The position numbers and the translations under genes were made by a program. A DNA stretch of 10,016 bases from Anaerolineae bacterium (GTDB lineage: Bacteria > Chloroflexota > Anaerolineae > J102), in assembly GCA_026985975.1 (NCBI GenBank), contig JALSPL010000345.1, forward strand, positions 1-10,016, read 5' to 3'. Each line of letters opens with the position of its first letter. Position 1 is the stretch's first letter. Of the stretch, positions 1 to 7,258 are shown one piece after another. Below the pieces are notes generated by a model. The model was not told the origin of the DNA, made no database searches, and worked only from the letters and a program-made list of their open reading frames with translations.

Positions 1-2
1 GT

Positions 3-87
3 GTCATTCTGAGTGACCAACGGGAGCGAAGAATCTCGCGTTTGCAGACGGGGAGATTCCTCAGTCGCTGCGCTCCTTCGGAATGAC
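3..87. repeat. palindromic intergenic repeat element
   Basis: Two 35-base arms (3-37 and 53-87) face each other across a 15-base loop. The outer seven bases (GTCATTC / GAATGAC) and the inner seven (GAATCTC / GAGATTC) pair perfectly. The middle 21 positions pair at 10, giving 24 of 35 overall. From memory, GTCATTC...GAATCTC palindromes of this kind are scattered in intergenic DNA of several phyla, including Chloroflexota; I could not search for copies here. The element touches the left edge of the window and may extend beyond it. It carries no ORF and could be a small non-autonomous mobile palindrome or a structured RNA when transcribed. Confidence 0.6.
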
Positions 88-204
88 GTAAACATAACTT
101 TATTTACGAAGCAGAAAAAAGAAAGGATTTTTGCATCACTCATTGTTCCGTGAACACAAATTTCACTGATAAAGCGCTATCTGCTCATTGTCTGAAAAAT
201 CAAA
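88..204 (+). other. leader/upstream region of the deaminase gene, no clear promoter
   Basis: This AT-richer stretch separates the palindrome from the first gene. I see no Shine-Dalgarno sequence before the ATG at 205; the bases just upstream are A-rich (TGAAAAATCAAA). The best promoter-like pair is TTGTTC at 143-148 and TGATAA at 167-172, 18 bases apart. That is too weak to call a promoter. Translation may start without a Shine-Dalgarno interaction. Confidence 0.3.
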
Positions 205-1566
205 ATGACTTCATTATTGATAAAAAACGCTGATCTGCTGGTCACAATGGATGACCAACGCCGCCAGATTCCTGACGGCGGTCTCTACGCCGAGGATGGC
301 GTGATCATGCAGGTGGGGCCCACCGCAGCCCTGCCCGAGGCCGCAGACACGATCATCGACGCCCGCGGACGCATCGTCATTCCCGGCCTGGTCAACACCC
401 ATCATCATTTCTATCAAACGCTGACCCGGGCCGTGCCTGCGGCCCAGGACGCCAATCTGTTCAACTGGCTGGTAACGCATTATCCTATCTGGGCGGGCCT
501 GACGCCCGAGGCGGTGTATGTTTCAGCCAAGGTGGCCATGGCCGAACTCATGGCCTCCGGCTGCACCACCTCCTCCGACCATCTCTACATCCTGCCCAAC
601 GGCAGCCGCATCGATGATGAAATCCAGGCGGCGGTGGAGATGGGCATGCGTTTCCACGCGGCCCGCGGCTCCATGAGCCTGGGCGAATCGGATGGCGGCC
701 TGCCCCCCGACAGCGTGGTGGAGGATGAGGCGGCCATCCTGCAAGACACCCGTCGCGTCATCGAAACCTATCATCAGGCCGAACGTTTTGGCATGATCCG
801 CGTGGTGGTCGCGCCCTGCTCGCCCTTTTCGGTGACGCCGGATCTGATGCGAGAGAGCGCGGCTCTGGCCCGCAGCTACGGCGTGCATCTGCATACGCAT
901 CTGGCCGAGACCAGGGATGAGGAGGCCTTCTGCATCGAGCAGTTTGGCCGCCGTCCCGCCGAATACGCCGAGGACCTGGGCTGGGTGGGCGAGGATGTGT
1001 GGCACGCCCACGCTATCCACATCAACGAACAGGAGATTCAGGTCTTTGCCGAGACGGGCACGGGCGTGGCCCACTGCCCCAGCTCCAATATGCGTCTGGC
1101 CAGCGGCATCGCGCCGGTGCGGGCGTATCTGGATGCGGGGGTGAATGTGGGGCTGGGGGTGGATGGCAGCGCCAGCAATGATGGCAGCAACCTGCTGGCC
1201 GAGGCCCGCATGGCCCTGCTGCTACAACGGGTGCTGGGCGCGCCCGATGCGCTCTCCGCCGAGGAAGCGCTTTACATCGCCACCCGCGGCGGCGCCCGCA
1301 ACCTGGGCCGGGATGACATCGGTTATCTGGCTCCGGGCATGGCCGCGGATGTGGCCGCGTTCCGCCTGGATCGGCTGGATTACGCCGGCTGTCTGCATGA
1401 TCCCATGGCCGCACTCACCTTTTGTCAGGCCACACCCGCTGATTTCGTGGTCATCAACGGCCAGCCCCGCATCCTGGAAGGCCGCTTCACCGATCTGGAA
1501 CTGACGCCCCTCATCGCCCGCCACAACGACATCGCCCGCGCCCTGGTCAACGGCGACTTGAAGTAG
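205..1566 (+). CDS. 8-oxoguanine deaminase-type amidohydrolase
   Basis: This is a 453-residue metal-dependent hydrolase of the amidohydrolase superfamily, in the group annotated as 8-oxoguanine deaminase or hydroxydechloroatrazine ethylaminohydrolase. Such enzymes deaminate oxidised guanine to urate in the cytoplasm. A small N-terminal beta-sandwich (about residues 1-58) leads into a TIM barrel. The metal and catalytic residues expected for the family are visible: H66 and H68 in NTHHHFYQ, H232 and E235 in HTHLAET, H269 in HAHAIH, and D320 in GVDGSASNDGSNL. The stretch CPSSNMRLASG before D320 is also typical. Length and both ends look complete. It opens a plus-strand gene run and lies 31 bases before the lipoprotein gene. 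No Shine-Dalgarno site is visible, but the first residues (LLIKNADLLVT) fit the family start. The exact substrate is inferred from overall similarity; other aminohydrolase activities on purine or triazine-like rings are possible. Confidence 0.88.
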   Translation: MTSLLIKNADLLVTMDDQRRQIPDGGLYAEDGVIMQVGPTAALPEAADTIIDARGRIVIPGLVNTHHHFYQTLTRAVPAAQDANLFNWLVTHYPIWAGLTPEAVYVSAKVAMAELMASGCTTSSDHLYILPNGSRIDDEIQAAVEMGMRFHAARGSMSLGESDGGLPPDSVVEDEAAILQDTRRVIETYHQAERFGMIRVVVAPCSPFSVTPDLMRESAALARSYGVHLHTHLAETRDEEAFCIEQFGRRPAEYAEDLGWVGEDVWHAHAIHINEQEIQVFAETGTGVAHCPSSNMRLASGIAPVRAYLDAGVNVGLGVDGSASNDGSNLLAEARMALLLQRVLGAPDALSAEEALYIATRGGARNLGRDDIGYLAPGMAADVAAFRLDRLDYAGCLHDPMAALTFCQATPADFVVINGQPRILEGRFTDLELTPLIARHNDIARALVNGDLK

Positions 1567-1597
1567 GCCGCCGCCATCACACTGATTCCTTCTTCCT

Positions 1598-2284
1598 ATG
1601 CCATCACATCCAACCCGCACAACTTTTTCCATCCTCATCCTGCTCCCTATCCTGATTTTCCTCCTTGCCGCCTGCGCGGCGCCGTCTTTGGGCGAGCCCA
1701 CGCCCGCGCCCACCCCCATCACCACGCCTTTCGCGGGCGTGCGCGAAGACCCCCAGCGCCTCACCCTCATCCAGACTGATCTGCCCGACGGCTTTCGCAA
1801 GCTGGATAACACCACCCTGCACGAGGGCCATAACGCGGTGCTGTTTATGAATCCTGATGCAGTCAGCGGCAAGGACGATAAGCGTGTGTTGGGCGTGGTG
1901 GATGAGATCACCACCTATGAGGATGACGCGGACGCCCGCGACGCCTTCGAGAATGATCTATTGCTCACCGAGCAGGACATCGCTCAGAATATCCGGGAAA
2001 ACGAAAGCGCGGGGCAGGGGGATATCCAGGTCGAGGTTTATCATCCCGGCCTGCTGGGCGCAGACTTGTGGCGGGCGTTCAAGGCCAGCTATCAACTGGG
2101 CGGGACCCAAGTCCATGAATATCGCTATCAGTTTATGGTCAGCAACGCCATCGGCAATGTCATCGTCACCGTGCGGGCGAATGCGGATGGCGGGGAGTCG
2201 GCGCCGGGTCGGAAGCAGGCGGACGCCATCGCCCAGAAGCAAATCGATAAGCTCAACCAATTCCGGGCCCAGCGCCCCCAATAA
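1598..2284 (+). CDS. putative lipoprotein, unknown function
   Basis: This 228-residue protein starts with a lipoprotein signal: a hydrophobic stretch (residues 10-23) and a lipobox L23-A24-A25-C26, so C26 should be lipidated and the protein anchored outside the cytoplasmic membrane. A short Pro/Thr linker (about 33-43) leads to one globular domain of about 180 residues. The pattern 'ADARDAFENDLL' followed by a beta-rich segment (YRYQFMVSNAIGNVIVTVRA) resembles extracellular sensor-like domains seen in actinobacterial and Chloroflexota lipoproteins, but I do not recognise the family with confidence. The gene follows the deaminase gene by 31 bases and ends 3 bases before the next ORF, so it is probably co-transcribed. 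No clear Shine-Dalgarno site precedes the ATG. There are no enzyme motifs and no cysteines beyond the signal peptide. Confidence 0.75.
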   Translation: MPSHPTRTTFSILILLPILIFLLAACAAPSLGEPTPAPTPITTPFAGVREDPQRLTLIQTDLPDGFRKLDNTTLHEGHNAVLFMNPDAVSGKDDKRVLGVVDEITTYEDDADARDAFENDLLLTEQDIAQNIRENESAGQGDIQVEVYHPGLLGADLWRAFKASYQLGGTQVHEYRYQFMVSNAIGNVIVTVRANADGGESAPGRKQADAIAQKQIDKLNQFRAQRPQ

Positions 2285-2287
2285 ACG

Positions 2288-2629
2288 ATGATGATCAACG
2301 GCATCACCAAAACTATCCCCAAAAAAGAAGGCATGGCCGCAGTGCGGCGGCTCTATGACGGTTCCATCGACAGCTATGAATTTCACATGGCGGGCAACAA
2401 TCCCAAAGTGAAGCCCGGCGATTACGTGTATACGATTTTCGATCATCACATCGTGGGACGGCTGCGCATTACCGAGCTGATTTCGGGCCACGTCAATCCC
2501 AAGTCGGGCCGCCCCCGCACCCTGGTGATGGTGGCGTGTCCGGGCGAGTGGCTGGATGAACCCATCCCCCGCCGCGGGCATCAGGGTACGCGCTATTATG
2601 ATGGCGCGGACTGGCCCGAGGAGCGCTGA
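2288..2629 (+). CDS. small hypothetical protein, possible PUA/ASCH-like fold
   Basis: This is a soluble 113-residue protein without a signal peptide, membrane segment or cysteine cluster. The central segment KVKPGDYVYTIFDHHIVGRLRITEL (about residues 37-61) has the 'charged turn, Gly-Asp, beta strand, beta strand' character of PUA-like and ASCH domains, which bind RNA or modified nucleotides. This is only a resemblance. The C-terminus is rich in charged and aromatic residues (RRGHQGTRYYDGADWPEER). Two ATG codons in a row (2288 and 2291) open the frame, and neither has a clear Shine-Dalgarno site. An internal ATG at 2333 has an AGAAGG placed too close to it to be convincing. The gene fits between its neighbours with gaps of 3 and 2 bases, which supports it being a real member of an operon. 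Confidence 0.7.
   Translation: MMINGITKTIPKKEGMAAVRRLYDGSIDSYEFHMAGNNPKVKPGDYVYTIFDHHIVGRLRITELISGHVNPKSGRPRTLVMVACPGEWLDEPIPRRGHQGTRYYDGADWPEER
2618..2623 (+). promoter_or_regulatory. ribosome binding site inside the preceding gene
   Basis: GAGGAG lies 8 bases before the ATG at 2632 and within the last codons of the 113-residue ORF. It supports the chosen hydrolase start and suggests translational coupling between the two genes. Confidence 0.6.
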
Positions 2630-2631
2630 CC

Positions 2632-3426
2632 ATGCCCCGGATCGCGGTCAATGACATTCAGCTATATTACGAACGTCACGGCCACGGGCCTCCGGCGCTG
2701 CTCATTCATGGTCTGGGATCCAGTTGTCGCGATTGGGAGTTGCAGGTTCCAGTTTTCGCCCGCGAGTATGGCGTCATCACCGTGGATGTGCGCGGGCATG
2801 GGCAATCGGATAAACCGCCCGGCCCGTACAGCATCGCTCAATTCAGTGATGATATCGCCGCACTCATTCAGGCGTTGGATGCCGCCCCCGCCCATGTCAT
2901 TGGCGTCTCGATGGGCGGCATGATCGTCTTCCAACTGGGCCTGGATCACCCCGAGCTGGTGCGTTCTCTGATCATCGTCAACAGCGCGCCTTCTTTCAAA
3001 CCGCGGGGCCTGGGCGAGAAGTGGCAGGCGCAGCAACGCCTGCTGATGGCGCGGTTGTTGGGGATGAAAAAGGTGGGTGAGATATTGTCCAAGCGCATGT
3101 TTCCCGGGCCTGACTATGCCGACATCCGCAAGACTTTCGTAGAACGGTGGGCGGAAAATGATCGCCGGGCTTATCTGGAAGCGATGAAGGCTATTCTGGA
3201 CTTCGATATCAGCGACCGCATCGCGAAGATTGACGCCCCCACGCTTATCGTTTCGGCGGATGATGATTATATTCCGGTGGCGGCCAAACGGGCTTACGCC
3301 GCCCGCATGCCCAACGCCCGGGTCGAGGTCATCCCTGATTCCCGTCACGGCCTGCCCGTGGAAAAGCCTGAAGAATTCAATCGGGCGGCGCTGGAATTTC
3401 TGGCGACGCAGACGCAGGCCGTCTGA
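2632..3426 (+). CDS. alpha/beta-fold hydrolase
   Basis: This is a complete 264-residue alpha/beta hydrolase, the usual length for the family, probably cytoplasmic since no signal peptide is present. The oxyanion-hole motif is LIHGLGSS (residues 24-31). The nucleophile elbow GVSMGG places the catalytic serine at S93. The acid is most likely D211 in SADDDYIP and the base is H239 in DSRHGLP. The sequence VDVRGHGQSDKP (51-62) is the conserved strand-turn after beta-4 found in esterases, C-C bond hydrolases and haloperoxidase-like members. A short cap region lies around residues 121-190. Substrate cannot be told from sequence. The GAGGAG site 8 bases upstream supports the start. The start lies 2 bases after the preceding stop, so co-translation is likely. 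Confidence 0.88.
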   Translation: MPRIAVNDIQLYYERHGHGPPALLIHGLGSSCRDWELQVPVFAREYGVITVDVRGHGQSDKPPGPYSIAQFSDDIAALIQALDAAPAHVIGVSMGGMIVFQLGLDHPELVRSLIIVNSAPSFKPRGLGEKWQAQQRLLMARLLGMKKVGEILSKRMFPGPDYADIRKTFVERWAENDRRAYLEAMKAILDFDISDRIAKIDAPTLIVSADDDYIPVAAKRAYAARMPNARVEVIPDSRHGLPVEKPEEFNRAALEFLATQTQAV

Positions 3427-3473
3427 GTTGAGGCTCTGCGCCCGCCCGGTGTGACGCATCATCCCTTCTTTTT

Positions 3474-3479
3474 GGAGGT
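3474..3479 (+). promoter_or_regulatory. strong ribosome binding site of the beta-helix gene
   Basis: GGAGGT lies 6 bases before the ATG at 3486, the strongest Shine-Dalgarno match on the plus strand of this window. It fixes the start of the secreted protein. I see no terminator or clear promoter in the 59 bases before that ATG. Confidence 0.7.
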
Positions 3480-3485
3480 CACCCC

Positions 3486-5210
3486 ATGCACACAAAGTTT
3501 TTTGCCCTTCTCGTCGTCCTCTTTACCCTGACGCTGAGCGTCCTCCCGAGTGCGGCTGCCGGCCCGGGATCGCCTGTCGCAACCACCTACGAGGTGGGGC
3601 CGGGCAAGCCTTACGCCAATATCGGCGATGTGCCCTGGGAGAGCCTGGGCCCGGGAGACACGGTGCTCATCTACTGGCGGGCCCAGCCCTACAAAGAGAA
3701 ATGGGTGATTGCGGTGCAGGCCACCGAGCAACAGCCGCTGGTGGTGCGGGGCGTGCCCAACGATCAGGGCGAGCTACCGGTCATCGACGGCCGCGACGCC
3801 ACCACCCGCACCCAGCTTGATTACTGGAACGAGCCGCGGGGGGTGATCAAGATCGGCGCGGCCAGCAGACCCAATGTGCAAACGGCCACCTGGATCGTGG
3901 TGGAGAATCTGGACATCCGCAGCGGACGCCCGCCCTATCAATTCAGCGATGACGCTGGCAACACCCAGAGCTACGCCAGCAACGCCGCGTCCTTCTATGT
4001 GGAGGATGGCCAGCACATCGTGCTCAAGAACTGCATCATCCACGACTCGGGCAACGGCATTTTCGTCTCGCCCGCTGCGCGGGACATCACCATCGACGGC
4101 AACTGGATCTACGACAACGGCATCGAGGGCAGCTATTACGAGCACAACGCCTACACCGAGGCCATCGGCATGGTGTATCAATTCAATCATTTCGGGCCGC
4201 TGCGGCAGGATTGCGGCGGCAACAATCTCAAGGATCGCTCTGCGGGCCTGGTGGTGCGCTACAACTGGATCGAGGGGGGCAATCGCCAGCTTGATCTGGT
4301 GGACGCGGAGGGCAACGCCGCCATTGTCAACGATCCCAGTTATCGCCAAACCTTTGTCTACGGTAACATTCTCATCGAGCCGGATGGCGCCGGCAACAGT
4401 CAGATTCTGCATTATGGCGGCGACAGCGGGACGACCGGCGATTATCGCAAGGGAATGCTCTATTTTTACAACAACACCGTCGTCTCCACCCGAGCGGGCA
4501 ACACCACGCTGATGCGTCTTTCCACCAATGATGAAACCGCTGACGCCCGCAACAACATCCTCTACGTCACCGCGTCAGGCGACAAGCTGGCCATGCTGGA
4601 TGCGTCGGGCGCGCTGCATTTGCGCCATAACTGGACCAAGCCCGGTTGGGTGGACAGCCATTCCGGTTTGACCGGGGTCATTTACGATGATGGCGGCAAT
4701 ATCACGAGCGGGGCCCCGGGTTTTGTGGATGAGGTGGGGCAGGATTATCACCTGACCGAGAATTCCCAGTGTGTGGATGCGGGCGGGGCGTTGAATCCCG
4801 ACGCACTGCCTGATTACGGCATGGACAGCCAGTATGTCAAACATCAGACCCAGGAGCCCCGGCCCGATGACGGTTCGCCCGACATGGGCGCATTCGAGCG
4901 GGGAACGCCTTTGTATCTGCCCCTGGTGGAGATAGCCGCGTTGGGGGCGGCTGATGTGCGCCTGAGCTGGGGCAGTCTGCTGTGGTACAATCAGTTTCAG
5001 GTTTGGCGCAGCAGCGAGCCCTATTTCTCGCCGTCGGGCGCGGCGTACGCCGATGTGATCTTTTCGCCCTGGCAGTATGATGATGCTGGCGCCCGGGGCA
5101 ATCCTGCGCTCAATTATTATTATGTGGTCACCGACGAACTTTCGGGCGGGGGAACGGCCAGCTCAAATCGGGTGGGGGAGTTTGATTTCGCATTGACTGC
5201 GGGCCAGTAG
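3486..5210 (+). CDS. secreted right-handed beta-helix repeat protein with FnIII-like C-terminus
   Basis: This 574-residue protein has a Sec signal peptide (K4, hydrophobic core 5-20, likely cleavage after AAA at 23-25). Residues about 35-100 form the usual entry to secreted parallel beta-helices (KPYANIGDVPWESLGPGDTV). Short helix coils follow from about 135 to 410, with repeating strand-turn units such as 'IVLKNCIIHDSGNGIFVS', 'ITIDGNWIYDNGIEG', 'LVVRYNWIEGGNRQLDLVD' and 'LYFYNNTVVST'. The motif SPDMGAFERG (464-473) is the common closing 'D-x-GAFE' of such proteins. Residues about 478-570 look like one fibronectin type III domain (DVRLSWGS...FQVWRSS...NYYYVVTDE). Family members include polysaccharide lyases and surface adhesins. 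No clear catalytic Lys/Arg/Asp cluster could be assigned, so glycan binding or cleavage is inference. It ends 62 bases before the stop of the convergent PspC gene. Confidence 0.85.
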   Translation: MHTKFFALLVVLFTLTLSVLPSAAAGPGSPVATTYEVGPGKPYANIGDVPWESLGPGDTVLIYWRAQPYKEKWVIAVQATEQQPLVVRGVPNDQGELPVIDGRDATTRTQLDYWNEPRGVIKIGAASRPNVQTATWIVVENLDIRSGRPPYQFSDDAGNTQSYASNAASFYVEDGQHIVLKNCIIHDSGNGIFVSPAARDITIDGNWIYDNGIEGSYYEHNAYTEAIGMVYQFNHFGPLRQDCGGNNLKDRSAGLVVRYNWIEGGNRQLDLVDAEGNAAIVNDPSYRQTFVYGNILIEPDGAGNSQILHYGGDSGTTGDYRKGMLYFYNNTVVSTRAGNTTLMRLSTNDETADARNNILYVTASGDKLAMLDASGALHLRHNWTKPGWVDSHSGLTGVIYDDGGNITSGAPGFVDEVGQDYHLTENSQCVDAGGALNPDALPDYGMDSQYVKHQTQEPRPDDGSPDMGAFERGTPLYLPLVEIAALGAADVRLSWGSLLWYNQFQVWRSSEPYFSPSGAAYADVIFSPWQYDDAGARGNPALNYYYVVTDELSGGGTASSNRVGEFDFALTAGQ

Positions 5211-5216
5211 CATCGC

Positions 5217-5248
5217 AAAAGAAAACCCCCGTCTGTGGCAGGCGGGGG
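5217..5248 (-). terminator. intrinsic terminator of the minus-strand SPFH-PspC unit
   Basis: A 10-bp GC-rich stem (5226-5235 with 5239-5248, one G-U pair) closes a 3-base loop. Read on the minus strand it is followed by TTTTCTTTT (complement of 5217-5225), the form of a Rho-independent terminator. It lies 23 bases past the PspC stop codon. On the plus strand the stem is followed by CTGAGTGAACGG, so it should not terminate the beta-helix transcript efficiently. Confidence 0.85.
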
Positions 5249-5271
5249 CTGAGTGAACGGATGGGAGGGGA

Positions 5272-6099
5272 TCAGGCGTCCGCCTGGGGCGAGATGTCCA
5301 CCGGGTCCAGCACCTCGCCCTCGACGGTTTCGATGGCGCCGTCGCTGTCATCCTCGGGCATGATCACGGCCATGATGATGTAGAGAATGACGCCCGTGCC
5401 CAGGCTGGCGATGCTGAACAGCGCCCACAGGATCCGCACCACGATGGGATCGATGTTGAGCCAGCGGGCGATGCCGGCGCACACGCCCAGCAACATGCGA
5501 TCATCCACGCTGCGTTTGAGGGGCGTCTTTTCTCGCATGGTCTGGTAGCCGCTGCGAACGCTGTCTTTGACGGTGGCGCTCTCAGGGACGCCATCCTTGA
5601 CTTTGCGGGAGATGGCCTGGGTGCGGCCCAGTTTGCTCAGAAGCAGCCAGCCGCCCGCCAGCAAGATCAGCGGCCAGAAGACGAGACCGATGATGTGCAT
5701 GACGCCGCTCAGGCTTCGCCAGATGAGGGGCAGGATGCCGAAGTTGGAGAGCAGCCACAGCACGCCCAGGGTGATGAGGGCCCAGGCGAGAAGCCCCATG
5801 CTTTTTTCATCCATCTTGATGGCTGGCTCGGCCACCTGGCCGCGGGCGTTATCGCCGACGGGCAGGAACAGCCACAGCGCCAGATACGCCCAGAACGCTG
5901 CGCCGCCGGTAAATAGCGTCACCAGCACCCACAGCAGCCGCACGATGGTGGGGTCAAGATTCAGATAATCGGCCATGCCGCCGGCCACGCCGCCGAGGAT
6001 CTTGTTGGCGTCGCTGCGAAAAAGGCGTTTGCGGGCGGCGTCGTCCTGGGGCAACTGCCGGTCCTCGGGAATGGTCGAATGATTGTAAGAAGTGGTCAT
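5272..6099 (-). CDS. PspC domain membrane protein with two PspC domains
   Basis: This 275-residue inner-membrane protein has two PspC domains. Domain 1 covers about residues 24-81 (KRLFRSDANKILGGVAGGMADYLNLDPTIVRLLWVL...FLP). Domain 2 covers about 194-249 (LKRSVDDRMLLGVCAGIARWLNIDPIVVRILWAL...IMP). Each has the family core 'GGVxxGxAxxLxxDPxxVRxxW' and one hydrophobic segment. Between them lie two further hydrophobic segments (about 102-120 and 134-154) like the membrane part of LiaF-type proteins. The tail (250-275) is acidic. PspC belongs to the phage-shock/envelope-stress system, where it senses membrane damage and binds PspA. No pspA or pspF gene is in the window. AGGAGG (6104-6109 on the plus strand) lies 4 bases before the ATG and fixes the start. 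It follows the SPFH gene by 85 bases and precedes a terminator, so a joint transcript is likely. Confidence 0.9.
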   Translation of the reverse strand: MTTSYNHSTIPEDRQLPQDDAARKRLFRSDANKILGGVAGGMADYLNLDPTIVRLLWVLVTLFTGGAAFWAYLALWLFLPVGDNARGQVAEPAIKMDEKSMGLLAWALITLGVLWLLSNFGILPLIWRSLSGVMHIIGLVFWPLILLAGGWLLLSKLGRTQAISRKVKDGVPESATVKDSVRSGYQTMREKTPLKRSVDDRMLLGVCAGIARWLNIDPIVVRILWALFSIASLGTGVILYIIMAVIMPEDDSDGAIETVEGEVLDPVDISPQADA

Positions 6100-6103
6100 A
6101 ACG

Positions 6104-6109
6104 CCTCCT
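6104..6109 (-). promoter_or_regulatory. ribosome binding site of the PspC gene
   Basis: The minus strand carries AGGAGG 4 bases before the ATG at 6099. It is a full consensus match at slightly short spacing and supports this start. The rest of the gap to the SPFH stop (6110-6184) shows no terminator or clear promoter, in line with read-through from the SPFH gene. Confidence 0.7.
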
Positions 6110-6184
6110 GGGTGATCACGAAGAAAACGAAGATGTGAAAAGCTTCATTGTTCTCTACGCAGAAAAGAGACGACGGGTTGCGGG

Positions 6185-7258
6185 TCAGGGAGCGGGGGTG
6201 GGCGCGGGAGCGCTGAAGAGATCGCCCGGCAGGATCATCTGCTGGCCGCCGTTGGGCGTGTAGACGGTGGGGTATTGGCCCGACCATTGCAGCACCGCCT
6301 GCCAGTTGATGAGTGCGGGCGTCAGGCTTTGGGCCAGCAGTTCGTTGGCCTGGGCTTGGGCTTTGGCCTTGAGCAGGGTGGCCTCGGCGTCGGCCTGAGC
6401 CTTGAGTTTGATGGATTCAGCCTCGCCCTGGGCGATGCCGATGCGCTCCAGCCGCTGTTTTTCGGCTTCGGCTTCGGCCTGGGTGATGGCGCGCTGTTTC
6501 TCATATTTGGCCTGCTCCGCCTGATGTTTGCGGGTGGTGACGTTTTCAGCTTCGATCTGCTTGTTTTCCACCGCTTGTTTGTAATCATCGGTGAATCCGA
6601 TCTGGCGCAGGCCGAAGAAGGCCAGTTCGACGCCTTCTTTCTCGAAATCGTTGCTGAGCTGGGTGGCGATGGCTTCTTGCGCTTCGCGGATATCGCCCGA
6701 ATAGAGCTGGCTGGCGCTGTAGTTGCGCAACAGGGTGCGCACCCACACCCGGCTATCCTGTTTGACGAGTTTTTCCACCACATCCTGCTCGGTGCCCAGA
6801 TTATTGACGATGTTGGTGGCTTCTTGTGGTTTGATGCGAAAACGCACGGTGTAGCGGGCCGTGATCTGCTGGCCGTCGCTGGTGGCGGTGTCCACCTGAT
6901 AATCGGTGTAGTCGGCTTTGGATGCGTCGGGGTTGTCGCTGGTTTCGTAAACGATTTCCTGGGTGCGGTAGACCACGGTTTGATCGATGAAGGGCGCTTT
7001 CCAACTGAGGCCCGGTTCGAAGACGGCGACGACTTCGCCGAAGCGTTTGACTACGGCCACGGAGCCTGCCTGTACGATGGTGTAGCTGTTGACGATGGCC
7101 AGGGTCATGAAGATCAGTAATGCTGTGAGGACGCCTGCCAGCAAGGTGGTGCGGGCGGTGACTTTTTTGCCGGTGCGGGCCAGGGCGACGCCCAAAAAGG
7201 CGATGACAAGAATACCGACGATGCTGGCGAACATGGCGGCGACGATGAGTTGAGCCAT
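6185..7258 (-). CDS. SPFH/band-7 (stomatin/prohibitin-like) membrane protein
   Basis: This is a 357-residue membrane-anchored SPFH protein. Two hydrophobic segments (about 3-27 and 37-56) precede the SPFH domain (about 60-235), which contains IVQAGSVAVVKRFGEVVAVFEPGLSWKAPFID near its start and TARYTVRFRIKP and LRNYSASQLYSGDIREAQEAI further in. A long Ala/Glu/Lys/Gln-rich coiled coil follows (about 225-312, e.g. ITQAEAEAEKQRLERIGIAQGEAE), and a Pro/Ala tail ends the protein. Such proteins assemble into large rings on membranes and organise microdomains or regulate proteases such as FtsH. The frame is open to an ATG at 7324, but CAGGAG stands 6 bases before the ATG at 7258 and the hydrophobic N-terminus begins there, so I chose 7258. 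It lies upstream of, and probably in the same operon as, the PspC gene. The exact subfamily (prohibitin-like versus slipin/HflK-like) is not settled. Confidence 0.9.
   Translation of the reverse strand: MAQLIVAAMFASIVGILVIAFLGVALARTGKKVTARTTLLAGVLTALLIFMTLAIVNSYTIVQAGSVAVVKRFGEVVAVFEPGLSWKAPFIDQTVVYRTQEIVYETSDNPDASKADYTDYQVDTATSDGQQITARYTVRFRIKPQEATNIVNNLGTEQDVVEKLVKQDSRVWVRTLLRNYSASQLYSGDIREAQEAIATQLSNDFEKEGVELAFFGLRQIGFTDDYKQAVENKQIEAENVTTRKHQAEQAKYEKQRAITQAEAEAEKQRLERIGIAQGEAESIKLKAQADAEATLLKAKAQAQANELLAQSLTPALINWQAVLQWSGQYPTVYTPNGGQQMILPGDLFSAPAPTPAP

Noticed and set aside
523..1074. Minus-strand frame of 183 residues inside the deaminase gene
   Set aside because: It is antisense to conserved active-site codons of the amidohydrolase and shows no domain of its own.
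205..1566. Dedicated atrazine-degradation gene (atzB-like)
   Set aside because: The similarity is to the broad 8-oxoguanine deaminase/triazine hydrolase group, and no other triazine pathway gene is near.
1222..1914. Minus-strand frame of 230 residues across the deaminase-lipoprotein junction
   Set aside because: It spans two plus-strand genes with clear family or signal features and shows no coherent domain.
2662..3495. Minus-strand frame of 277 residues opposite the alpha/beta hydrolase
   Set aside because: The plus-strand gene has a full catalytic triad; the antisense frame has only a composition shadow.
6275..7120. Plus-strand frame of 281 residues, Gly/Phe/Leu-rich
   Set aside because: It is the complement of the SPFH coiled coil, where repeated Ala/Glu/Lys codons give an open antisense frame.
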